Of a stretch of 64,000 nucleotides of DNA, positions 1-10,669 are shown piece by piece. Numbering within the stretch: position 1 is the first letter of the stretch; the number at the start of each line of letters is the position of its first letter. The notes beneath the pieces are model-generated. The model ran no database searches and was not told the origin of the DNA. It saw only the letters and a program-made list of their open reading frames with translations. The stretch is from Impatiens glandulifera (taxonomy: Eukaryota; Streptophyta; Magnoliopsida; Ericales; Balsaminaceae), in the NCBI RefSeq assembly GCF_907164915.1, contig NC_061862.1:7613505-7677504 (forward strand), given 5' to 3'. Both the position numbers and the translations under genes were made by a program.

Positions 1-160
1 CTTAAAAAAATGTGCACGACATATCAATTCTGAGTAAAAAAGACATAGCAGTCCTTTTCTGGAGAAGTAACTCTAAGAAAGTTTGTGAATTGAACGATGA
101 AGCTGTATAAAATAAATGTATCGTGAGAACAAACATACATATTGAACCGAGAAAACTAAC

Positions 161-1945
161 CTTTCGTGTAGCCCAAAATTCAGCTTCTGTTAGAACACCC
201 CCTAGTACAAACTGCTTATGGAGGTTCTGCAATTCACTGTGAAAAATGTAGGTAGACCTTTTAATATATAAAGATACATGTGATTCAAAATCAAGATGAT
301 ATAAACCTACCATAATTCTGAATACTAGCATATCTTTTAAGAAATCACTAACCAAGAAAATATAGTAAGTGTTATGTAATAACCTCCTCAATGATACAGC
401 CAATAGTTGCCCATTTCTGGGGCTTCTCAGGCACAAATGTTTCACATGGCTTCTAATCAATCTAATTTTAACTCCTTGTTGTTTTATTATGGTATACAAG
501 ATATTTCTTCAATTATTGCTTTTAGTTTTAACATAAAAAAAATTCTATCAAAAAGATATTTCTCCTAGATGGATTAAGTATATCAATCCATTTATACTGT
601 TTATTAAATCTAAAGCAATAAATTCATCTGGTTAGCTAGAATAACCTAACAGAATGATTGTTTTACCAGGTGTTACCAATGAAACTGGAAAATGCAGTAA
701 CTATTAGTAAAATCTGCATATCAATCTAGTTATAGTTAGAAGATCTAACCAAATGATTATTTTATCAGGTGTTACCAAGGAAACTGTAGTAGCTATTAGT
801 AAAATTTGCATATCTCGGTTCACATGTGATTTGTTGATATAATAGAACCAGTGCCATAGCATAAAAAATAAATGGTTCATCGTATTGAAGCAAACTTTTT
901 GTAAGGGTTAAGGATAAGAAGTCAAACCTGTCTTCTTGAAGAAGCTTTATTCGGCGCTCCATCTCTTTAGTGCTTAGTTTCTCACCTGCTGAGTTACAGA
1001 AGCCTTCTCAACCTCAGTCTCCCACTTCCTCCAGTCTTCAAAATTAGTACAAACAATCAATGCTAAAGTAAATGGTTAAATATGAAATTACTAATTAGTA
1101 ATGCTATCTTCTGAACTAATATTAGTAATATTTGCAGATATGTTCTTTAGTTTTTAGATACACACCTACAAAATCTCTGCATGCATCACGATCAGGAAAG
1201 TTTGCAAACTAAAAAATGTAGCTTCCACCCTGTGTAATACATTAGAAAACATCAAACATCTTCTTTAGTCGAAAAGAATGCTAACTCGTATGTTCTGAGA
1301 CAAAAAAAGAATGCTAACTCGTATGAAAGCTCGCATAAAGACATATATTAAACTGTACTTCATCATTGCAGCATAAGTCAAAACTAAAACCATTTGTGAA
1401 CCAATTACTACCTGTTATAAGTTGAAACTCTATATTAAGCCTTTGTGAAGACTTTGGATCATTAGGCTTGAAGACAATCATATCCTGCGTCTGCATGAAA
1501 CTGAAACTGTTAAAAGATACTCCAAAACAATGTAAACAATCTATATACCACAGTCAAGATCCTTAAGTTGAAGAGAATAAAGTCGGGTCCAGTACAGAAA
1601 ATGAAGTAAATAACATTGTAAAACCAAAGAAAATGAAACAATAACTCTTTATCACATAAACTGAAATACTATTTTCAATCTAAAATTGAGTATGCCCATT
1701 AATAATGCTCTGATGTTATAAATTCAAATAACAATCAAGTGTCAATGCAAAGAGATCGTACTAACTTACAAACTAGCTAAATTCAACTAAATGCATTTTC
1801 TAGTTGAATGTAGACAACACAATTAACTCCAATAACATTCGTTGTTATGTAGACTTACCATCGTCAAAACATCAGCAACACCTGGATCTTTAACTTTTGA
1901 CTTATATTTTACAAATTTAGTGAGTGGTCCATTGACCATGGTCAT
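161..1945 (-). pseudogene. TFB1: TFB1-like (TFIIH p62 subunit), copy A, 5' exons; runs off left edge
   Basis: TFB1/p62 is the core TFIIH subunit that contacts TFIIE and repair factors through an N-terminal PH domain. Exons read right to left: 1859-1945 (29 codons, starting MTMVNGPLTKF), 1412-1490 (IVFKPNDPKSSQRLNIEFQL, PH domain), 1166-1229 (GGSYIF-stop-FANFPDRDACRDFV), about 928-1044, and 161-236 (ELQNLHKQFVLGGVLTEAEF, BSD region). Donors and acceptors are canonical at exons 1, 2, 3 and 5. Lesions seen: a TAG inside exon 3 where copy B has GAG; the exon 4 acceptor deleted and a 1-bp loss in that exon; exon 2 (79 nt) leaves phase 1 while exon 3 starts in phase 0, and the family's connecting PH exon is absent from the short interval. 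The gene continues beyond position 1. A pseudogene is the best reading. Confidence 0.85.
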
Positions 1946-2342
1946 AATCCAAGATTCAATAACCAATTTGAGAGAAATCAAAATTGAACTTAGCACACCA
2001 AATCAGAATTCACGAATCCAAAAGGCCGCGATCTTCCAAGTCATTTCCATAGGTTCTAGAGAAAAAAGCAATCACGGTCTCAATAATGCTAACCGGATTT
2101 GGGTATTGAAGGAAAATAAAGAAAATGTTTAGTTGTATCTCTTACCCCAAGTTTCCTTGAAGTTGACATTTTTTTTCAAGATAACTGAAAATAGGAGATT
2201 CTGCAGCAATGAAAGCAGTTGGGGTCAATCAAGAAGATGCAAAACAAAATACTAACTTAAGAGGGAACGGAATGAAAGTCAATCTTTGCAAAGTTTTCAA
2301 ACATTATTTCTTAATAAACATTTAAAATTCTATATCAACAAT

Positions 2343-2358
2343 GACAGTTTGGCTGAGC

Positions 2359-2406
<48 letters not shown>

Positions 2407-2422
2407 TATCCCACAGCTGTCA
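2343..2422 (+). tRNA. tRNA-Leu(TAG), copy A, probably degenerate
   Basis: An 80-nt cloverleaf: 7-bp acceptor stem GACAGTT/AGCTGTC-type, anticodon loop TTTAGGC giving anticodon TAG, a variable arm, and no encoded CCA. Compared with the usual plant sequence, the third D-stem pair is weakened (C to T) and the T-loop reads TTCATAT instead of TTCAAAT, changing the near-invariant A58, which is also part of the internal B box. It could be transcribed weakly but is more likely decaying. It lies just upstream of a repeated flank module seen five more times in the window. Confidence 0.75.
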
Positions 2423-2429
2423 TATTATT

Positions 2430-3060
2430 TTTATGTTATTTTAATAAAAAGTTGGTAGTTTGTATTCATTTTCTTGCAACTAATTAATGTATATCTCACT
2501 TTTGCCTTTGTATTTTCATATAATGTATATCTCACTATGCCTTTGAATTTCAATTAATATGAACACATTGTTGTGTTATTATAAATTTGTATTTGCATAT
2601 GAACTCTATAATTAACATTTCAAAACAAATCATGAAAAAAAAGAATGATATATCCAAACTCCAATAGAGGTGAAATTAATAATTCAACAAATCAATTGCT
2701 CAAAACCTAACTTATGATGGCTACAACACAGTGTACTTGTACCATATACTAGCTAGTTACTACTGCCATTTCATAAAAAAAAAATATACTAAATTCCAAA
2801 TAGATGATCTATAGTTTGAATGTATGAACTATGAAAATCATATATTCCGACCCAAAATATAACAAATTCCCCTATGCAACAAACCCTCCTTCTCCCTTTT
2901 GTTTATCTCCACTCTTGTCTGATCTCCTTTCCATGTTTGCATCATAGTGCGCAAATGCGGCATCTAGAGTCTACACCAAAATGGTCAACGGTGTCAAATA
3001 ATCTTCTTTAACTAATCTTCTTTAATCAGGTTATTTGGGTAACCGAATTTTTTTGGTAGA
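2430..3060. repeat. tRNA-Leu 3' flank module, copy A
   Basis: About 630 bp of AT-rich DNA with landmarks CAATAGAGGTGAAATTAATA, CTAGCTAGTTACTA, CAAATAGATGAT and ATGCAACAAACCCTCCT. The same order of landmarks recurs near 16.9-17.9, 22.4-22.8, 59.4-60.8, 61.6-61.98 and 61.98-62.4 kb. It has no coding sequence. It behaves as a dispersed or locally duplicated module that travels with the tRNA-Leu tail. Confidence 0.8.
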
Positions 3061-3639
3061 TAATCCTTTGACGAGTAGATTGTTACCGATAAATTGGATT
3101 ATTTGAAATTAATTCAGACTTCACGATTTGGCAATATTACATATATTTTTTTTCATCAAACAAGATTACTATCCAAATAATCTTAACTAATAACCCTATA
3201 TATCAAATAAGGTCCAAGAAAAAACATGCTAATTCAATTCAAGAACAAAACATAACCCAAAAAGATATTTTGTTTAGAAAAAATGCTTATAATACACTAA
3301 TCAAGTGTAATAAGCAAAAGCCAAACAGTCTTGTGATTGAAAAACACAAAGTATCAAATTTCAGAAAAACAAAGTTATAATAATTTCTCCTATTAATAAT
3401 AATAATCCATAAACTTCCACAATTGCTAAAATGCTAAACTACAACCATAGTTAGTAGCTTTAAATCTTTGCCTCCTCCCTTAGTTCTATCAATTCATCCT
3501 AAAACACTATCAAATATTCCATTTTTCAAATAATCTTAGTAACCCTAATTAATACCTATAACAATTCTCAAACAAAGATTATACACTAATAAATAATAAT
3601 CAAGGGTGGGTAGTAGTATGTATAATATAATACCTGTGC
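3061..3639. other. AT-rich spacer, 3' side of SPT16 copy A
   Basis: I see no ORF, RNA gene or element end here. It is retained with few changes in copy B (about 22,740-23,283), so it marks the segmental duplication and presumably holds the old 3' UTR of SPT16. Confidence 0.6.
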
Positions 3640-4845
3640 TTATCTGAATTTGGGTCTTTTCGCCATCCCGCCTCCATGATGATGATTATTAGTATTACTC
3701 CTCCGTGTCCTCTCCTCTTCTTCACTATCAGACTCCTCCTCCGCCCCTTTCTCTCTATCGGCTTTACTCGCTTCTTCCTCCGATCCCTCGTCGGAGTCCT
3801 CTTCCTCTTTGCCGTCAGACTCCACCAACAACAATTCCTCACTATCATCCTCATCTCCGGATTCCGAAACTGAATCCTCCATGTTAAGAAACTCCCACCG
3901 GCCGTCCTCTATAAACATGTTATGAAACTCCCACCAGCCGTCCTCTATAAACTGGAGACCTTGAAACTGCGGCTGTCCCCACAGCACGTTCGTTCGGTTA
4001 ACAAAGTTTTGGAAGTCGGTGTTGATTCTAATCTTACTGCTCCACAGGTTCTTCACGAGTTCAATCACTTGGACAAAGAACTGAAAGTCTTTCGTCTTCT
4101 TGTTTCCCACCATTATGTGGTTGTGCAGATGGAAGTGAAGTAGAGCAACCATCTTCTTTTCCATCGCAGGGTGATGAAAAGCGTGTTTCACATTCGCGTA
4201 CATGATATCGACGACGCCTTCATCTGATCTCGATGATGATGATGTCGAGTAACGAAACCCGTTCGCATGCGCCTCGAGAGTCCCTTCCCGATTCCACCCG
4301 TAAAAAGTGGGGCGAATCCATAGACCCGATAGCATTGTCGGTTTAAATTTTCCTAGCTGAAGCTTCTCCTGAGTGACTAACGTCGCCCTCTCGGCCTTCT
4401 CCAATTCTCTACAAGTCACCTGCCTGCGTAAAGTTTCAATCTTCTGTACCAAGTCACTTAAATGCCTCGGATCCTTACATCTGAAATATGCATCCCTAAC
4501 GTCAATATTACTACTCTCGGGTGAACTGAAAGGAGTTCCAGGGAGGTTGAACATAATCCTGATGTAGTAGTTATGATTCAATATCTGCTGGCTGGAAACG
4601 CTCTTCACCAACCCGACATGAAACGGGACCATGCTGCCTAGAATCGGTAACAGGATCGCTTCGTTCTTCTGGTCGATCTGAATCGTGAAATCCTTCGGAG
4701 GAGGCGGAATATCGTTCACGTTCTTGTAAGAAACCAACTCACCCAAGCCAAACCTGACTCCCGCGGCCAGCCTCCTGGCAGTTTCCTCGTTCTTCTGACG
4801 CACAAGTTTGGCTTGATGATGCCTTCGTAACTCCTCTTTCGACAT
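3640..4845 (-). pseudogene. SPT16: Truncated SPT16-like (FACT histone chaperone) gene, copy A, open frame
   Basis: SPT16 is the large FACT subunit that handles H2A-H2B and H3-H4 during transcription. The frame from the ATG at 4845 gives 401 aa: an MSKEELRRHHQAKLVRQKNE charged helix (1-30), the SPT16 middle domain (about 38-150, YKNVNDIPP, YIRIMFNLPGTPF), the first Rtt106/PH-like lobe (about 160-255, LLHFHLHNHIMVG), then an acidic, Ser-rich C-tail (about 325-385). Full plant SPT16 is over 1,000 aa, so the N-terminal peptidase-like domain is gone, as is roughly 120 aa after PQFQGLQ where the sequence jumps to a tandemly doubled FIEDGWWEF block. Lack of introns is normal for plant SPT16. A possible 5' UTR exon (4979 rightwards) and intron (4861-4978, GT-AG) precede the ATG. 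The frame is open, so a short protein is possible but unproven. Confidence 0.85.
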
Positions 4846-4860
4846 CTTCGTAATGCCTAC

Positions 4861-5090
4861 CTGAGAGTCGCCTTCGAAGGTAACGATGATTGGGATACGA
4901 CACACAATTACATTCATATGAGAAATGATCAAATCGATAAAAACTAATGATCGAGAAAACAAATAGATGAATCATTACCAGTTGAGTAGTTTCGAGGAGG
5001 CTCCGTGAAAGAGTTTAAAATTCGTCAGAGATGCGATCTTGCTGTAGATCCAATTCACTGATTACCCGCGAAAAGAAGAAGATGAAAGGG
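4861..5090 (-). promoter_or_regulatory. SPT16 copy A leader exon and intron
   Basis: On the minus strand a leader exon ends ...CTCAACTG before GTAATG at 4978-4973, and the intron closes with CTCTCAG at 4861, fifteen bases before the ATG at 4845. Copy B has the same arrangement. This suggests the truncated gene kept, or was fused to, a native spliced leader. The distal promoter lies in the CT-rich DNA to about 5290; no clear TATA box was found. Confidence 0.45.
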
Positions 5091-5525
5091 AGATAAATAG
5101 ATTTATCCTGGAAATTTGATCAAATGACCCTCAAAAATAACCTTAATAATTTAAATTTTTATATTTAACCTTTTTTAAATTTGGACAATTTTACCCTTTT
5201 CATTATTTATTTTTTTAATCTTTTTCCTTCCTCATTTTACATTTCCCATTCCCACCAACCCACTTTCTCTCTTCTCCTTTCCCCTGCGACCCAATGCCAC
5301 TTCCATCGGCATCACCTGCCAACACCCCGCAATGCCGGTCACCTGCAACGCCGGAGGACGACGAGATCAAGCAGCATCGCCGTGTAGACCTGACCAGCAG
5401 CATCGTCTTCAAAATGGATATGTTCATTTCTTTCATTCCCAATTTTGCTGAAGAACACTCTATATGTTTGGTACGTTTGAAATATTGTGTCATACGTTTT
5501 AAATGCTATCAAAATGGGTATATTT

Positions 5526-5622
5526 ACTGAACGACCCACAACCCACGACCCACGCACCACGACCCACGACTCACGCACAACGACCCACGACCCACGACCC
5601 ACGACCCACGCACCACGCAAAA
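5526..5622. repeat. CCCACGA minisatellite, copy A
   Basis: Short imperfect units of the type CCCACGACCCACGCACCACG repeat for about 95 bp. The same site in copy B (25,240-25,485) is expanded to about 250 bp and diversified to CACGCACAAGACC-type units. Apparent His/Thr/Pro-rich ORFs across it are frame artefacts. Confidence 0.85.
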
Positions 5623-5630
5623 TGGATATG

Positions 5631-6110
5631 TTTACTGATTTTTCAGGTTAATCTCAAAATAGAAAAAGATGCCAACATTCAGTCATCCTACTTAATTAAA
5701 AAAATTCAAGATACAACGGTTGCAAATAAATTTGACATGTTACATAAAAGATTCAAAATATATACATCTAACCGAATTCAAAATTGTGTCACAACATTGT
5801 AACACTACAACAAGATATTGTGAAACAGTTCGATTTCATACAATAAGATACAACGAGAGAACAACAACACTCAACTTGAAGACTAAAATCAATGCAGTCA
5901 CAATTTTTGGCAAATCTAGCAACAAAATTGAATAAAAAACATACATGTCATAAAAATCAAGAAAGAACTAAAATGAGCGTCATCATCGACTTCAGCCCGA
6001 AAAGAGAACATAGATGGAGATGAAATATTTTGCCGACCAGATGTAAATCTAACAAACAGCAACCAACAATAACACAATAAAAGTTCACACTTGTATTTAG
6101 ATAATTGCTA
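5631..6110 (+). mobile_element. Ty3/Gypsy-derived fragment, copy A
   Basis: Starts abruptly inside the RNase H sequence LPDFS and continues through a low-complexity Asn/Thr/Lys-rich stretch also present at 27,065-27,500 and 35,805-36,170. It is multiply frameshifted. In copy B the same block is followed by protease and RT sequence, showing its source; here it is cut short at about 6,090. Confidence 0.65.
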
Positions 6111-6233
6111 CCCCAATGGGACAAACTCCAACAGCTATATTGAAGATATAATTTGTATGACAACAGTAACAACATTATTTTGTACAATCGTATCTATTTT
6201 AACATTTAGATACCACGCTAGTTTTTGTCTTAT

Positions 6234-6446
6234 CTACCTTAATGCCAGGGGATTCTCATTACCATAAGTATGGTCTATACCAAGATTATTGCTAGAATGC
6301 ATAGAAATCATACCTTGATTGACATCATTTATCCTGGATCTCGGATCCTTTATAATTCTGTTATTACGAGAAACATTAATGATTTTCAGATCGCCCTCGC
6401 GACAAAATCGGCCACTAGAATTGTCTAGGGAAGAGAGAAACTTCAT
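6234..6446 (-). CDS. Small conserved ORF of unknown identity, copy A (70 aa)
   Basis: A 70-aa frame, MKFLSSLDNSSGRFCREGDL at its start, rich in Arg/Asn/Ser. The same frame is open at 32,459-32,671 in copy B with about five amino-acid changes. I do not recognise it. It may be one exon: the ORF runs past GT-like sites after VNQG. Conservation between the two copies may only reflect recent duplication. Confidence 0.3.
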   Translation of the reverse strand: MKFLSSLDNSSGRFCREGDLKIINVSRNNRIIKDPRSRINDVNQGMISMHSSNNLGIDHTYGNENPLALR

Positions 6447-6539
6447 TGTCAGGAGCCGTTATTGAAAAGAGATTACGCATATATAAAATTTTGTCAAACA
6501 TTTTTTTCAATAATTTTATATTCAACATTTTCTATGTCC

Positions 6540-7401
6540 AAAATTTCAATTTATAAAGGCAACATAATGAGTGAAACCGCCTCATTTGTTTTTGTCACCG
6601 CAATGACAACAAAATAAGCTATATAATTTTCTTATAAAAGAGTAGACCAAATAATTAAGAGAATATGCAGAAAAATGAAATATTTCTATAATTTCAAACT
6701 AAAACTATATTTCTATTTCTCAAATTTCAAACAACCCAAAAATATTTCTAATTCCCAAACCAATACAATTCACGAAAATATAAATCACTATAAAACTAAC
6801 ATTAATAAATGATATTATTCTCATTATTTTTGTACTTTTGTGTTTCTATCCACGCCGAACAACAAAATATATTAATTATATTATTTTTATGACAAAAGAA
6901 ACTAAACAAGAAAATATGCATAAATAAAGTATCCTCAACCTTAATAATTTAATCATTTAATACTTAATATTTTTTAAGTCCAAATTCACAATTTAAGTGA
7001 TATTGCCTTATAATAAACAAAGATAATAAGTATAAATGAATTATTCTGAAATACAGTAAGTTAAATTATTTGATATTTAATATATTTCACAAATTTAAAA
7101 TCTCAATATTATAGAACCACTTAATTAAGTGATGTTGTCTCATAATTTTCAAAATATTTTTTTGTGTTTAATATCGGACATCAAAATAGGTTTAACAAAT
7201 TAATTATGAAAAAAGTAGATAAATTATTTTGAGAATATGAATAAATGAAAATGAAGTATTCTCAAACATAATGTTTCTTAAATTGCAAGTTTAATTATAT
7301 TTCTCAAGTCATAAATCGAAAACAACGAAAATCTCATACAACTAACATTAGTAAAAATGCCCCCAATTCCTTTTGAACTTTTCTTTGTGATTTATCCATA
7401 A
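6540..7401. repeat. Diverged satellite monomers flanking the array, copy A
   Basis: Repeated landmarks GAATATGCA/GAATATG..AAATGAA, AACATTAGTAA/AACATTAATAA and TTTTGTGTTTCTATCC recur about every 190-210 bp with heavy divergence. They grade into the homogeneous array that follows. No coding capacity. Confidence 0.7.
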
Positions 7402-9864
7402 GGGTCAACTAGTCTGAGAATATGCATAAATGAAATGAAGTATTCTCAAACATAATTTTCTTTAATTTAAAACTTGATTATATTTCTCAAGTAAAAAAAT
7501 CGAAAACCATGAAAATCTCATAACTAGACAATTAACATTAGTAAAATGCCCCAATTCCTTTTCAACTTTTCTTTGTGGTTTATCCATAAGGGTCAACTAG
7601 TTTGAGAATATGAATAAATGAAATGAAATATTCTCAAACATAGTTTTTCTTAAATTGCAAGTTTAATTATATTTCTCGAGTCACAAATAGAAAATCACGA
7701 AAATCTCATAACTGGACAACTAACATTAGTAGAATGCCCCCAATTTCTTTTGAACTTTTTTTCTTTGTGGTTTTATCTATAAGGGTCAACTAGTCTGAGA
7801 ATATGCATAAATGAAATGAAGTTTCTCAAACATAGTATTCTTTTAATTTCAAACTTGATTATATTTCTCAAGTCACGATCGAAAGCCACGAAAATCTCAT
7901 AACTAGACAATTAACATTAGTAAAATGTCCCAATTTCTTTTGAACTTTTCTTTGTGGTTTTAGCCATAAGGGTCAACTAGTCTGAGAATATGCATAAATG
8001 AAATGAAGTATTCTCAAACATAATTTTCTTTAATGTAAAACTTGATTATATTTCTCAAGTAAAAAATCGAAAACCATGAAAATCTCATAACTAGACAATT
8101 AACATTAGTAAAATGCCCAAATTCCTTTTCAATTTTTCTTTGTGGTTTTATCCATAAAGGGTCAACTAGTTTGAGAATATGCATAAATGAAATGAAGTAT
8201 TCTCAAACATAGTTTTTCTTAAATTGCAAGTTTAATTATATTTCTCGAGTCACAAATAGAAAGCCACGAAAATCTCGTAACTGGACAACTAACATTAGTA
8301 GAATGCCCCCAATTTCTTTTGAACTTTTTTTCTTTGTGGTTTTATCTATAAGGGTCAACTAGTCTGAGAATATGCATAAATGAAATGAAGTTTCTCAAAC
8401 ATAGTATTCCTTTAATTGCAAACTTGATTATATTTCTCAAGTCACCAATCGAAAGCCACGAAAATCTCATAACTAGACAATTAACATTAGTAAAATGTCC
8501 CAATTTTTTTTGAACTTTTCTTTGTGGTTTTAGCCATAAGGGTCAACTAGTCTGAGAATATGCATAAATGAAATGAAGTATTCTCAAACATAATTTACTT
8601 AATTTAAAACTTGATTATATTTCTCAAGTAAAAAATCGAAAACCATGAAAATCTCATAACTAGACAATTAACATTAGTAAAATGCCCCAATTCCTTTTCA
8701 ACTTTTCTTTGTGATTTTATCCATAAGGGTCAACTAGTTTGAGAATATGGATAAATGAAATGAAGTATTCTCAAACATAGTTTTTCTTAAATTGCAAGTT
8801 TAATTATATTTCTCGAGTCACAAATAGAAAGCCACGAAAATCTCATAACTGGACAACTAACATTAGTAGAATGCCCCCAATTTCTTTTGAACTTTTTTTC
8901 TTTGTGGTTTTATCTATAAGGGTCAACTAGTCTGAGAATATGCATAAATGAAATGAAGTTTCTCAAACATAGTATTCCTTTAATTGCAAACTTGATTATA
9001 TTTCTCAAGTCACCAATCGAAAGCCACGAAATCTCATAACTAGACAATTAACATTAGTAAAATGTCCCAATTTCTTTTGAACTTTTCTTTGTGGTTTTAT
9101 CCATAAGGGTCTACTAGTCTGAGAATATGCATAAATGAAATGAAGTATTCTCAAACATAATTTTTTTTAATTTAAAACTTGATTATATTTCTCAAGTAAA
9201 AAATCGAAAGCCACGAAAATCTCATAACTATACAATTAACATTAGTAAAATGCCCCAATTCCTTTTCAACTTTTCTTTGTGATTTTATCAATAAGGGTCA
9301 ACTAGTTTGAGAATATGCATAAATGAAATGAAGTATTCTCAAACATAGTTTTTTCTTAAATTGCAAGTTTAATTATATTTCTCGAGTCACAAATAGAAAG
9401 CCACGAAAATCTCATAACTGGACAACTAACATTAGTAGAATGCCCCCAATTTCTTTTGAACTTTTTTTCTTTGTGGTTTTATCTATAAGGGTCAACTAGT
9501 CTGAGAATATGCATAAATGAAATGAAGTTTCTCAAACATAGTATTCCTTTAATTGCAAACTTGATTATATTTCTCAAGTCACCAATCGAAAGCCACGAAA
9601 ATTTCATAACTAGACAATTAACATTAGTAAAATGTCCCAATTTCTTTTGAACTTTTCTTTGTAGTTTTATCCATAAGGGTCAACTAGTCTGAGAATATGC
9701 ATAAATGAAATGAAGTATTCTCAAACATAATTTTCTTTATCTATAAAATTGATTATATTTCTAAATCACAAGTAAAAAGCCATGAAAATATCATAACTAG
9801 ACAACTAACATTAGTAAAATGCCCCAATTCCTTTTGAACTTTTCTTTGTAATTTTATCTATAAA
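7402..9864. repeat. Satellite array with three-monomer higher-order repeat, copy A
   Basis: Thirteen monomers of 187-194 bp, counted from GGGTCAACTAG at 7402, 7590, 7783, 7970, 8159, 8352, 8540, 8727, 8920, 9107 (GTCTACTAG), 9295, 9489 and 9677. Three types alternate: type a (TTTAATTTAAAACTTG, AAGTAAAAAATCG), type b (CTCGAGTCACAAATAG, ACTGGACAAC) and type c (GAAGTTTCTCAAAC, AATGTCCC). The a-b-c unit recurs at 568, 570, 567 and 570 bp, so four higher-order units precede a terminal monomer. Copy B has only one such unit. Confidence 0.92.
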
Positions 9865-10174
9865 GGTCAACAAAATATACTTGTCAAATTATTTTTAAAA
9901 GACTTAAACATCTAGGTAAAAGAATATAAAGAAATGAAGTATTCTCAAACACAATTTTCAATCATTTGATACTTCATCACAAAATCAAATACTGTCGAGT
10001 CAACTTTTAAAGTTATATCGCCCCATATTTTTTGAAATGATATTTTTGTGTTTGTACTCGCAAAGAACAACAAAATATATTTATAAAATTAATTTTCAAA
10101 AAGATAGACTAACTAGTCAAGAAAATAGGTAGAAATGAAGTATTCTCTAACATAATACACTTCTATCATTTATG
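9865..10174. repeat. Diverged satellite monomers, distal side, copy A
   Basis: Older, mutually diverged relatives of the array monomer (GAATATAAAGAAATGAAGTA, AAAATAGGTAGAAATGAAGT). The last one is fused at CTATCATTT to the Gypsy RT motif region, whereas copy B continues with about 2.9 kb of further satellite and Gypsy DNA before the equivalent point. Confidence 0.75.
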
Positions 10175-10669
10175 ATATTCTTATATACAATTCTAATATG
10201 AAACTACATCTAAGATATTTTGATTAAGTTATGAAAATTCTAAAAAAAATAGTCTAGTGATAAATTGATCAAAATGCTTATTTGGATTAAAGATGCAGAA
10301 TATCTAGGTCATTTCTTGGGCATCAAAGCATTAAGAGGCTATCTTGGACAGGGTATTATCGAAGATTCGTATGCAGCTTGGAACTATTAACAAACCATTA
10401 CATGGTTTAACTCAAGAATGGTATGTTTAAATAGAATAAAGATGCAGAGAAGACATTTAAAAATTTGAAAAAGGCTCTAACCAACACTCCGGTAGTAGTA
10501 TTACCCGATTTTTCAATTGATCTTAAAGTAGAAATAGATGCCAGCATTGGCGCAGTATTGATGTAGAAAAGAATACCCATCGCGTATCTGAGCAAATCAC
10601 TGGCTAAGACACATTATGATTCTCTACCTACGAGAAGAAACAATATTAATGGCATTATCTAAGTAAAAC
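10168..10669 (+). mobile_element. Ty3/Gypsy RT-RNase H relic, copy A, 5' half
   Basis: Broken plus-strand frames encode the end of RT and the start of RNase H: the polymerase-motif remnant DILIY, then YLGHFLGIKALRG, EKTFK-like, LPDFSIDLKVEIDASIGAVL and IPIAYLSKSLA. Stops and indels are frequent. It breaks at GCATTATCTAAGTAAAA (10,653-10,669), and the continuing RNase H resumes at 14,253 after the same 17 bases. Confidence 0.85.

Noticed and set aside
7402..9864. Possible CRISPR-like array of direct repeats
   Set aside because: Monomers of ~190 bp are contiguous with no spacers, and the genome is a plant; it is a satellite.
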